DNA of 7,720 nucleotides from Planctomycetaceae bacterium. GTDB lineage: Bacteria > Planctomycetota > Planctomycetia > Planctomycetales > Planctomycetaceae. Positions 1 through 6,681 of the stretch are shown piece by piece. Both the position numbers and the translations under genes were made by a program. Positions within the stretch are counted from its first letter, which is position 1. Each line of letters begins with the position of its first letter. Where the stretch lies: contig JAGQQT010000182.1 of the NCBI GenBank assembly GCA_020426065.1, positions 1 through 7,720 on the forward strand, read 5' to 3'. Under the pieces are notes generated by a model. The model was not told where the DNA came from, ran no database searches, and saw only the letters and a list, made by a program, of their open reading frames with translations.

Positions 1-66
1 CTCCGAAGAAATCGTTTCGAGCCCAGTATCGGGAGCGGCAAAATCAGCGACAGAATTCTGCCTGAT

Positions 67-1236
67 TCATGAACGCTTCTGGCGCCCTTCGAGAACTCGT
101 GAATAAACGTCACGAATCCGGCTCGACATAAACTGGTGATGAAACTGTTCCCGGAACCGCTGGCGGCCTTGTTCCCCCAGCCTGCTCCTCATCTCAGCAT
201 CTCCGGCAAGTGTGATCAGTGCGGAACTGAGTGCGGAGAAGTCATTGCGCGGAATCAGAAATCCGGTCTGATCAGGAATGGCGACTTCGCGGGCCCCATC
301 GATATCAAATGAAACAATCGGCTTACCGCTCAAAAGTGCCTGAGGCAGAACACGAGCCAGTCCTTCCCACTGACTGGTGTGAGCGACAATTTCGACCGCC
401 TGCATGAGCGTGGGAATCTGTTCGGGGGGGACCAGTCCTGTAAAAATGAAATGTTCGGTCAGGCCGAGTTCAGCGATCTGTTTTTGAAAGGTTTCTCTGA
501 GAATTCCATCACCGATAAACAGAAACTTGACATTCGGGACCGCCCGGATGACATCAGGTGCGACCTTGAGAATGGCATCGTGTCCTTTGAGAGGAAACAG
601 CCGTCCGATTTTTCCAATGAGAATCGTTTCCTGATCCAGACCCCATTGCTGACGGAGGGTGTCTCGATGCGTGGGATCTGCCAGAAACGGAGCGGTGTCG
701 AAACCGCTGTAGATTGTGGTGTAGCGATCCGCTTCAGCAATGCCTGCCTGAAGATACTGCCGAGTCATAGCATCGGCCACGCTGATGTAATGATCAGTCC
801 AGCGGGCGGCGATCTGTTCTGCCAGCCGATAAGCGGAAAAGGCGAGTGGATGCTGTCCGTAATGAAAAGCTGCACCATGAATGGTATGAACACAGGGAAG
901 TTTCAGACTCCCCGCCGCTTTTCTCCCCAGGATTCCAGCTTTTGAACTGTGGGTATGCACCAGGTCGGGACGGAGCGATTTGAGTTGCCTGCGAATATCC
1001 CGGTAGGCCTGAAACTCTCGCCAGGGATGAATGTTTCGCCGCAAGGAGGGGAGTTCAATCAGGCGGCAACCAGACTTCGCCGCTCGCTCCATCAATGAAC
1101 CTTCCGGGCCGAGGGCTGGGCCGGTGATGAGCGTGACGTCATCACCGAAATCGGCGATATGATCCTCCACGGTGAGCAGCGTATTCTCCTGAGCCCCTCC
1201 CACAATCAGACGTGTAATGATGTGTGCTATTTTCAC
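67..1236 (-). CDS. Glycosyltransferase family 4 (GT4, GT-B fold) protein
   Basis: This 389-residue protein reads as a retaining GT-B glycosyltransferase that moves a sugar from a nucleotide-sugar donor to a lipid-linked or polysaccharide acceptor at the cytoplasmic face of the inner membrane. The N-terminal Rossmann domain begins MKIAHIITRLIVGGAQ, with the acceptor-side glycine loop GGAQ at residues 13-16, and continues with HTHSSKAG (94-101) and IHG (119-121). The C-terminal donor domain has KIGRLFPLKG (209-218), supplying the basic R212 and K217, and EGLARVLPQA (291-300). The usual E-x7-E signature appears here as E291-x7-Q299, so the second glutamate is glutamine. Length is normal for GT4. 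The start is a GTG giving the expected beta-strand N-terminus; I see no strong ribosome binding site before it. It is divergent from the YidD-like gene. Donor and acceptor cannot be read from sequence; a role in exopolysaccharide or LPS-like glycan is inferred. Confidence 0.9.
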   Translation of the reverse strand: MKIAHIITRLIVGGAQENTLLTVEDHIADFGDDVTLITGPALGPEGSLMERAAKSGCRLIELPSLRRNIHPWREFQAYRDIRRQLKSLRPDLVHTHSSKAGILGRKAAGSLKLPCVHTIHGAAFHYGQHPLAFSAYRLAEQIAARWTDHYISVADAMTRQYLQAGIAEADRYTTIYSGFDTAPFLADPTHRDTLRQQWGLDQETILIGKIGRLFPLKGHDAILKVAPDVIRAVPNVKFLFIGDGILRETFQKQIAELGLTEHFIFTGLVPPEQIPTLMQAVEIVAHTSQWEGLARVLPQALLSGKPIVSFDIDGAREVAIPDQTGFLIPRNDFSALSSALITLAGDAEMRSRLGEQGRQRFREQFHHQFMSSRIRDVYSRVLEGRQKRS

Positions 1237-1259
1237 GATGGTCGAGAGTTTCTCACGAA

Positions 1260-1289
1260 TTGACTTCTGAACTGGATGATGTTCAGAAT
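1260..1289 (+). promoter_or_regulatory. Putative promoter with overlapping inverted repeat, yidD-like gene
   Basis: A perfect inverted repeat, TTCTGAAC-N8-GTTCAGAA (1265-1288), lies in the 94-bp divergent intergenic region. A -35-like TTGACT (1260-1265) is followed after 18 bases by CAGAAT (1284-1289), which matches the -10 consensus at four of six positions. The repeat therefore fills the spacer of the possible promoter, a position typical of a repressor operator. The 5' leader to the ATG at 1331 would be about 35 bases. The repeat is seen directly; promoter and operator function are inferred. Confidence 0.35.
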
Positions 1290-1330
1290 GGCTTGCTTAT
1301 CAGAACTATTGTGGACAGGAAGAAGAACCG

Positions 1331-1753
1331 ATGGCAACCGGATCTCGAGTGGATCGTACTATAGGACTGTTCGCCATACGAGCGTATCAGAAGTGGATCT
1401 CGCCCTATAAGGGTTACCGCTGTGCTCATCGGCTCTATCATGGTGGCGAAAGCTGCTCCGAGTACGCCAGTCGAATCCTGAATGAACAGGGATGGCGGAA
1501 ATTGCGTTCGAAAATGAAAGACCGGTTTGCTGCCTGCCGAAATGCCGCTCGATTCCTCAAATCTGAAGCCATGACCGACGCGAACGAGGGTGAAGCTTCC
1601 GCTTCAGAAGAACACACTGGCAGTAAATCCAAGTCGAAACAGAGTTGGTGTGACTCCTGGATGGTGTGTGATGGGTGCCATTTTCCGGGCTGTGGTGGGC
1701 TGGATATCCCTGATGCAGGATGCGATGCGGGGGGTTGTGACGGGTGTGGCTGA
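1331..1753 (+). CDS. YidD-family membrane protein insertion efficiency factor with Cys-rich tail
   Basis: Residues 11-75 match the YidD (DUF37) family. AIRAYQKWISPYKGYRC (15-31) corresponds to the family's xxxYQxxISPxxGxxC, followed by SCSEYA (41-46) and a basic amphipathic stretch to C69. Family knowledge places YidD as a small inner-membrane-associated protein that helps YidC/Sec insert membrane proteins. This copy has the longer loop form (CAHRLYHGGESCSEYA), an acidic and serine-rich linker (about 80-105), and a tail from 107 with seven cysteines (107, 113, 116, 121, 131, 136, 139) among Gly and Asp. The tail might bind metal or be disulfide-rich, which is inference. The ATG has AGGA ten bases upstream. 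Classical yidD sits between rnpA and yidC; none is here, so this is probably a stand-alone paralogue. A T-rich stretch follows the stop without a convincing stem. Confidence 0.8.
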   Translation: MATGSRVDRTIGLFAIRAYQKWISPYKGYRCAHRLYHGGESCSEYASRILNEQGWRKLRSKMKDRFAACRNAARFLKSEAMTDANEGEASASEEHTGSKSKSKQSWCDSWMVCDGCHFPGCGGLDIPDAGCDAGGCDGCG

Positions 1754-1914
1754 GTTTTTCGAATTTTTCTGGCGAGGCCCAAGAACGTTCCTTGCATCTT
1801 CCCGGCTGGCACCGTTAGATGTCATATTGCCGCAACTTCCTGCTGTTGTGGGTGTTGCGTGATCTGGTGTCCTTGTTCAGTATTTGAATTCAGTGAACGG
1901 ATCAATAATACTCA

Positions 1915-1934
1915 ACGAATGAGAACCAATTCGT
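1915..1934. repeat. Inverted repeat upstream of oxidoreductase gene
   Basis: ACGAAT-N8-ATTCGT is a perfect 6-bp-arm inverted repeat in the 245-bp gap (1754-1998) between the YidD-like gene and the first oxidoreductase. It sits about 65 bp before the ATG at 1999 in AT-rich DNA. This could be a regulator site, but short arms of this kind arise often by chance. I see no clear promoter hexamer pair and no further gene in this gap. Confidence 0.3.
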
Positions 1935-1960
1935 ATTTGATGATTTAACCACATGAACTT

Positions 1961-1975
1961 TGCCCTGACAGGGCA
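1961..1975 (+). promoter_or_regulatory. Small perfect hairpin just before oxidoreductase start
   Basis: TGCCCT-GAC-AGGGCA is a perfect 6-bp GC-rich stem with a 3-base loop, ending 23 bases before the ATG at 1999. No T-run follows, so it is a poor intrinsic terminator for the YidD-like gene. In the leader of the next gene it could affect translation or mRNA stability, or as DNA be a dyad operator. The structure is seen; the role is inferred. Confidence 0.4.
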
Positions 1976-1998
1976 CTACTTAGCTACTGAAGAATGTC

Positions 1999-3066
1999 AT
2001 GCTCTCAGTGATTGAACGATTGCGAATCGGCCTGATTGGTGCCGGACAGAACATGTGTCAGAAGCATATCCCGGGTTTTCAGGCCATTTCGGGAGTAGAG
2101 CTGGCTGCGGTCTGTAATCGTCATCCCGAAAGCACAGCCCAGGTCGCGCAGAAGTACGGTATTCCACAGACATTCAATTCCTGGGAAGAGCTGGTTGCCA
2201 GCGATTCAGTCGATGCAATTGTTATCGGAACCTGGCCGAATCTGCATTGCGAAATTACCTGTGCAGCATTGGCTGCCGGAAAGCACGTACTGACTGAAGC
2301 CCGAATGGCGGCGAGTCTGGCTGAAGCGCAGCAGATGCTGGAAGCGTCCCGCAAGGCTTCTCATCTTACGACGATGGTTGTTCCCAGCCCGTTCGGCCTG
2401 CAATACGGTCCCTATCTGGATGAGATGGTTTCCTGTCGATTTCTGGGTGATCTCCGTGAAATGGTGGTCATCGGGGCTAATGAAGCTTTCTGGGATTACA
2501 CACAGCCGATGCATCCCCGGCAGGATCGGCGCTTGAGTGGTATCAACGTATTGAGCTTGGGAATTCTGCACGAAACCGCTTGTCGGTATGCTCCTGCAAC
2601 CACGAAAGTCTTTGCTCAGTCGAAAATCTTCGAACCAAAACGCCCCATTATCAACTCTGTTGAATGGGATCAAGTGACTGTGCCGGACAGTCTGCAGGTT
2701 GTTTCCCAGCTGGAAGGGGGCGGGCGGGGCTTGTATCACATCAGTTCGATTGCCCTGTTTGGTCCAGGACATCATGTGCATCTTTATGGATCGGAAGGAA
2801 CGATCAAAATGTCATTTGAGCCGGGGCCTCCATACCAGGAAACCGTCTGGATGGGCCGGATTGGTGGCGAAGAGATAACAAAACTGGAGCTGGCGCCGGA
2901 AAAACTGGGCCAGTGGAATGTGGAACAGGAATTTGTGGGCGCAATTCAAGGCCAGAATGAGGTCAAACTGAACAGTTTTGAGACCGCTCTGGAAGGAATT
3001 CGGTTTACAGCCGCCGTCGACAAGAGTGCGGAGCTGGGGCAGACCGTTGAACTGAGTTCGCTGTAA
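1999..3066 (+). CDS. Gfo/Idh/MocA-like oxidoreductase lacking the EKP motif
   Basis: This 355-residue protein has the family architecture. An N-terminal Rossmann fold (LRIGLIGAGQNMCQKH, 8-23) is followed by VCNRHPE (38-44), the dinucleotide-domain end GKHVLTEARMA (94-104), and a C-terminal beta-sheet substrate domain. In typical members the motif after GKHVL is CEKP or VEKP, whose lysine lies in the active site. Here it is E100-A101-R102, so the lysine is replaced. The later HD/DxxxH region reads GILHETACRY (188-197), leaving H191 as a possible catalytic residue. The annotated ATG sits behind a weak GAAG; an in-frame TAG at 1981-1983 prevents a longer protein. It stands alone, with 245 bp before and 261 bp after. 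Substrate is unknown; NAD(P) binding is likely from the fold but catalysis is uncertain. Confidence 0.85.
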   Translation: MLSVIERLRIGLIGAGQNMCQKHIPGFQAISGVELAAVCNRHPESTAQVAQKYGIPQTFNSWEELVASDSVDAIVIGTWPNLHCEITCAALAAGKHVLTEARMAASLAEAQQMLEASRKASHLTTMVVPSPFGLQYGPYLDEMVSCRFLGDLREMVVIGANEAFWDYTQPMHPRQDRRLSGINVLSLGILHETACRYAPATTKVFAQSKIFEPKRPIINSVEWDQVTVPDSLQVVSQLEGGGRGLYHISSIALFGPGHHVHLYGSEGTIKMSFEPGPPYQETVWMGRIGGEEITKLELAPEKLGQWNVEQEFVGAIQGQNEVKLNSFETALEGIRFTAAVDKSAELGQTVELSSL

Positions 3067-3151
3067 CCTGCCTGCCGCCAGGAGATTAGGGGAATTCTTC
3101 AGGGATGATTGTAAGAATTACGAGCCGAATTTTTCCTGACACTCATCTTGA

Positions 3152-3229
3152 CTCAATTTCGGGAAACTGAGAAAGTCCGCCCCTGATCGCCGAGAGTCCG
3201 TCTCGTTGCTCGAACGAATGCGGGACTTT
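3152..3229 (+). promoter_or_regulatory. Possible structured leader upstream of ompH
   Basis: The 261-bp gap before ompH contains nested dyads. CTCAATTT-CGGG-AAACTGAG (3152-3171) is an 8-bp stem with one mismatch. AAAGTCCGC (3172-3180) can pair with GCGGGACTTT (3220-3229) with one bulged G, enclosing a small hairpin CGAGA-N5-TCTCG (3191-3205). A run of seven A follows at about 3232-3238. A -35-like TTGACT is at 3148-3153, but I find no matching -10. The set could be a folded 5' UTR or a small RNA, or chance pairing; no known riboswitch class is recognised. Confidence 0.25.
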
Positions 3230-3308
3230 GCGAAAAAAATGATAAGTGCATGGAGCACGCATCACAGCGGATTTTCTGTTCTCTGAAACCGCTCGACGTC
3301 CAGATGAT

Positions 3309-3963
<655 letters not shown>

Positions 3964-4011
3964 TTTGTCTCTGGATTCCGGAAGCTGATTCTGGAGTGCG
4001 TATTTCGAGGA

Positions 4012-4064
4012 GAACGAATCGAACGAGTCGGTATCTGGGCCAGATATCGGCTCGTTTCGCGTTC
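4012..4064 (+). terminator. Long imperfect hairpin between ompH and lpxC
   Basis: The core 4024-4054 folds on itself as 14 consecutive pairs, two of them G-U, around a GGC loop (4038-4040). Pairing extends outward through A-T pairs, C-G pairs across one bulged T, and GAACG (4012-4016) with CGTTC (4060-4064) across a three-base AAT bulge. It lies 48 bases after the ompH stop and 40 before the lpxC ATG. There is no T-run after it, so it is not a classical intrinsic terminator. It may be a U-less terminator, an RNase processing or stability element, or a control element for lpxC. The pairing is seen; the function is inferred. Confidence 0.5.
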
Positions 4065-4104
4065 CAGACAGACCATCACAACTCACATGGACGGGGGAAG
4101 TGTC

Positions 4105-4977
4105 ATGCAGCAACGTCATCAACAGACGATATCGCGCCCCGCTCAGGTGTGTGGGTACGGCCTGTTTACCAATGCGGAAGTGAAGGTCAATTTTCTGCCT
4201 GCAGCAGAGAATCACGGCATTGTATTTCAGCGGACGGATTTGCCGGGACAACCAACTGTGCCCGCTCTGTCTGACTGGATTGCACCGGAAGAACGACGCA
4301 CCAAGCTGGTGCGTGGCGAAGCATCGGTGGAAATGATCGAGCATGCCATGGCGGCACTGGCAGGCCTGCAGATTGATAACTGCCTGGTGCAGGTCAATGG
4401 ACCAGAACTGCCCGGCTGCGATGGTTCATCACTCCCTTATGCGGCCGCATTACTGGATGGTGAGCCTGTGCTCCAGAATGCTCTGCGGGAAGTGCAGATC
4501 ATTCGGCAGTTCCATCAGCTGGAACTGGAATCAGCAGAACTGGAAATCAAACCGGCAACGGATGCCCTGCGAATCCGCTACGAACTGGATTACGGCGAAG
4601 GTTCCGTGATTCCGTGTCAGTCTGCCGAGTTTGAAATCACTCCGGAAATCTTTGTTACCAAAATTGCCTCTGCCCGCACCTTCGTGCTGGAGCAGGAAAT
4701 TGCCTATTTGCGGAGTCGAGGTTACGGCCAGCATGTGACCGCAGGAGACCTGCTGGTGTATGGACCGCACGGTCCGGTTGGCAGCGAGTTGCGAGCTCGC
4801 AACGAATGTGCCCGCCACAAGCTGCTTGATTGCCTGGGAGATCTGGCATTGTGCGGTTGTGATGTGATCGGTTCTGTGCGTGCCTGCCGTAGTGGGCACC
4901 GACACAATCATGCCCTGGCCCGATATGTTCGTAGTCTGAAACAGTCAGAGTCTGGTCCCGTGGCCCGTGTTGCCTGA
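4105..4977 (+). CDS. lpxC: UDP-3-O-acyl-N-acetylglucosamine deacetylase LpxC
   Basis: LpxC is the cytosolic zinc enzyme that removes the N-acetyl group from UDP-3-O-acyl-GlcNAc, the committed step of lipid A synthesis. From ATG 4105 the protein is 290 residues (E. coli: 305). Key motifs are EHAMAALAGLQIDN (79-92), giving general base E79 and zinc ligand H80; NGPELPGCDGSS (98-109); RHKLLDCLGD (237-246), giving ligands H238 and D242 plus D246; and SGHRHNH, giving H265. These numbers coincide with E. coli H238, D242, D246 and H265, which supports this start. The start also has GGGGGA six bases away, whereas the in-frame ATG at 4087 has no ribosome site. The N-terminal GYGLFTN varies from the common GxGLHTG. 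The gene follows ompH and a hairpin and precedes an oxidoreductase by 43 bp, suggesting co-transcription. Confidence 0.93.
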   Translation: MQQRHQQTISRPAQVCGYGLFTNAEVKVNFLPAAENHGIVFQRTDLPGQPTVPALSDWIAPEERRTKLVRGEASVEMIEHAMAALAGLQIDNCLVQVNGPELPGCDGSSLPYAAALLDGEPVLQNALREVQIIRQFHQLELESAELEIKPATDALRIRYELDYGEGSVIPCQSAEFEITPEIFVTKIASARTFVLEQEIAYLRSRGYGQHVTAGDLLVYGPHGPVGSELRARNECARHKLLDCLGDLALCGCDVIGSVRACRSGHRHNHALARYVRSLKQSESGPVARVA

Positions 4978-5007
4978 AGGGGAAACGTGCTGGGGAGTAT
5001 TGAGTTC

Positions 5008-5013
5008 AAGGAG
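5008..5013 (+). promoter_or_regulatory. Ribosome binding site that sets the second oxidoreductase start
   Basis: AAGGAG lies seven bases before ATG 5021. The frame is open back to a GTG at 4967 that overlaps the end of lpxC, but that start lacks a ribosome site and would add 18 residues ahead of the Rossmann strand. ATG 5021 is preferred. Confidence 0.8.
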
Positions 5014-5020
5014 AGAAAAG

Positions 5021-6073
5021 ATGACCGAGAAGACAGTCAAAATGATGGTGGTTGGAGTTGGTGCCCTGGGTCGACATCACGCCCGGATTCTGTCCGGCTT
5101 GCCGGGAGTCGAGTTGTGTGGCGTTGCAGACCCTAATCAGGCTCAGGGGGAAGCAGTGGCCAATGCCCACGGCACTCGCTGGGTTGCGGATTATCGGGAC
5201 CTGATTGAAGAGTGCGATGCGGTTTCGATTGTTGCTCCCACAAAACTGCATCATCAGATCACGATCGATTGCATACAGTATGGTTGTGATGTGTTGGTGG
5301 AAAAACCACTCACGGCCGATGTCAGCCAGGCAGAAGAATTGCAGTCCCTGGCCCTGGCGAACGATGTCATTCTGCAGGTGGGGCATATCGAGCGATTCAA
5401 TCCTGCGTTTGAAGCCGCCTGTGAAGCGTTGACCTCTGTCCCGCGTTACATCCGGGCGGAACGTCTCAGTCCGTTTCCATTCCGTTCGCTGGATATTGGT
5501 GTGGTCCATGATCTGATGATTCATGACCTGGAACTTGTCCTGCATCTGACAGGCCGAATGCCGGATCGGGTTCAGGCAATCGGAACCAGTCTGATGGGAC
5601 CTCAGGAAGATACCGTGCAGGCCCGCCTGACTTTCCCTGGCAATGTGATTGCCGATCTGACAGCCAGCCGGGTGGAACCTGCGGCCAGACGTGCGATTTC
5701 CATCTGGAGTCACACTGAAACGATCAGTTGCGATCTGCACACACGCACTGTTTCTGTGCTGCGTCCCACTGAAGAACTGTTGTCTGGCCCCACGATGGAA
5801 CAGCGGATGCGGGCTGGCGAACCGGTCGATCAGTTGAAGTCCCGTGTCTTTGGGGAATTCATCGAAAACCAGACGATTCAGGGTGGCGATGCCGATGCCC
5901 TGACAGCAGAACTGTCCGAATTTGTTGATGCGGTCAGGACCCGGAAATCACCCCGTGTGGACGGCACTGCCGGACTGCAGGCGGTGAAAGTTGCAGAGCT
6001 GGTGCTGGAGTCGCTGGAGAAATCGCTCGTCGATGCCCGCAAAGAAGCGGAACGAATCAGCCACGCTGCCTGA
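5021..6073 (+). CDS. Gfo/Idh/MocA family NAD(P)-dependent sugar dehydrogenase, lpxC-linked
   Basis: This 350-residue protein is a canonical family member. The Rossmann loop is VVGVGALGRHHAR (10-22), followed by GVADPN (34-39), VAPTKLHHQ (71-79), VEKPLT (93-98) with the active-site lysine K95, and GHIERFNPAF (121-130). The substrate domain contains RLSPFPFRSLDIGVVHDLMIHDLEL (148-172), with candidate catalytic D164 and H168. The family oxidises or reduces sugar and sugar-nucleotide hydroxyls with NAD(P). Relatives with the DLMIHDL-type motif occur inside lpx operons of other bacteria, and GnnA, also a Gfo/Idh/MocA enzyme, oxidises UDP-GlcNAc at C3 for 3-amino lipid A. The 43-bp spacing from lpxC suggests one transcript. 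A UDP-sugar substrate linked to lipid A is inferred; no GnnB-type aminotransferase is in the window. The gene ends just before a shared hairpin. Confidence 0.88.
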   Translation: MTEKTVKMMVVGVGALGRHHARILSGLPGVELCGVADPNQAQGEAVANAHGTRWVADYRDLIEECDAVSIVAPTKLHHQITIDCIQYGCDVLVEKPLTADVSQAEELQSLALANDVILQVGHIERFNPAFEAACEALTSVPRYIRAERLSPFPFRSLDIGVVHDLMIHDLELVLHLTGRMPDRVQAIGTSLMGPQEDTVQARLTFPGNVIADLTASRVEPAARRAISIWSHTETISCDLHTRTVSVLRPTEELLSGPTMEQRMRAGEPVDQLKSRVFGEFIENQTIQGGDADALTAELSEFVDAVRTRKSPRVDGTAGLQAVKVAELVLESLEKSLVDARKEAERISHAA

Positions 6074-6084
6074 ATCATTAAGCG

Positions 6085-6111
6085 GGAAGTGGTCAGTTTC
6101 CGACCACTTCC
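6085..6111. terminator. Bidirectional hairpin terminator between convergent genes
   Basis: GGAAGTGGTC-N7-GACCACTTCC is a perfect 10-bp stem with a 7-base loop. It lies 11 bases after the plus-strand oxidoreductase stop and covers the last codons and stop of the minus-strand BON gene. The plus strand continues ATTTCGTTG and the minus strand GCTTAATGATT, so both T-tracts are weak. The position between convergent ends makes a shared terminator likely. Confidence 0.65.
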
Positions 6112-6335
6112 ATTTCGTTGATGATATCCCACTGTGGATGCAGATGCCGCAATGCTTCCTGAGCCAGCTGCTTCTGATAGTAGGATGTCAGCTGGCCGGT
6201 CATGCGGATCTGGTTATTGACGAGTTCACAATGAGCCCGTCTGGAGATTTCGAACGAGGCGGACTGCAGTGCAGTGCGAACCATCTGTTCGAGAGAATGC
6301 TGTCCATCAAGGCGGAATGTGTTCGTCGTCGGCAT
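6093..6335 (-). CDS. Small BON-domain protein
   Basis: The 80-residue product from ATG 6335 is essentially one BON domain. It has an N-terminal helix (LEQMVRTALQSA, 15-26), a strand with the basic pair R32-R33 and CELVNNQIRMTGQL (36-49), a second helix (SYYQKQLAQEALRHL, 51-65) and the closing strand IINEMEVVG (71-79). The pattern NNQIRMTGQLTSYYQKQLA is typical of BON, where a central Gly ends the second strand. BON domains are known for binding phospholipid membranes or hydrophobic ligands. An in-frame ATG at 6395 would add 20 residues, but these look unlike a domain or signal peptide and have no ribosome site; the chosen start has only a weak GAG-type site. There is no export signal, so it is probably cytoplasmic. 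Its last codons lie in the shared terminator. Confidence 0.7.
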   Translation of the reverse strand: MPTTNTFRLDGQHSLEQMVRTALQSASFEISRRAHCELVNNQIRMTGQLTSYYQKQLAQEALRHLHPQWDIINEMEVVGN

Positions 6336-6681
6336 GTTCTCAGTCCATAGCTGTGCGTGAAGCGGGGAACCGAACAGGAATCCAGTGCCACTCATGCGAT
6401 AGTGTTTTGTTGCCTGCGCAAACTTTTATCGCGGTAGATTTGGGTTACTGGGGGATCAGAACAGACCAGCCGTGCTGGGCTCCCTTTTTCTTCGTCGTTT
6501 AGCCGTCTCTGGTCTGATTGAAAACAGAACCCGGATTCGACTTGAGGAAAAACACTGCCCGGCTGGCTTCTGCAATCGCGTTATCGAATTCGAAGCGTTC
6601 AACCCGGGGAATTGGATTAATCAGTCCAGGCTGATTAAACTTCACTGACAGATCTCTTCCTTTGTGCAGTGAGTTGAACCC
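6336..6681. other. Non-coding gap between BON and TPR genes
   Basis: This 346-bp stretch separates two genes transcribed away from each other, so it should hold both promoters. No convincing coding frame is seen beyond the optional BON extension to 6395. Weak structures include CCAGC-CGT-GCTGG (6466-6478) with T5 at 6484-6488, 8-bp arms CAGACCAG/CTGGTCTG (6462-6469 and 6509-6516), a palindrome TCGAATTCGA (6584-6593), and the inverted repeat listed separately. No strong sigma-70 promoter is obvious. Confidence 0.5.
6617..6638. promoter_or_regulatory. Operator-like palindrome upstream of the TPR gene
   Basis: TTAATCAG-N6-CTGATTAA is a perfect 8-bp-arm inverted repeat ending 43 bp before ATG 6682. 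Half-site length and spacing fit a dimeric helix-turn-helix regulator. A weak hexamer pair (TTGGAT at 6612-6617 and TAAACT at 6636-6641, spacer 18) would place it between -35 and -10. The repeat is seen; the promoter and any regulator are inferred. Confidence 0.4.

Noticed and set aside
1..66. Possible gene ends in the left edge
   Set aside because: Short frames are open on both strands (for example 23 plus-strand codons to TGA at 70-72), but the stretch is too short and matches nothing.
1265..1288. LexA (SOS) box
   Set aside because: The spacing is wrong: CTG and CAG are 14 bases apart rather than 10, and GAAC/GTTC are 8 apart rather than 4.
1671..1862. Alternative frame with hydrophobic residues overlapping the 3' end of the YidD-like gene
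   Set aside because: It overlaps a gene with a clear family match, has no ribosome site and resembles no family. The hydrophobic character follows from the shifted Cys/Gly-rich codons.
4967..5020. Upstream GTG start of the second oxidoreductase overlapping lpxC
   Set aside because: It has no ribosome site and adds 18 residues before the Rossmann strand; ATG 5021 has a strong AAGGAG.
6462..6516. Attenuator with competing terminator and antiterminator stems
   Set aside because: The short stem CCAGC/GCTGG with T5 shares bases with a longer CAGACCAG/CTGGTCTG pairing. However, the alternative arm lies downstream of the T-run, so it could not form in time to prevent termination, and the terminator stem is only 5 bp.
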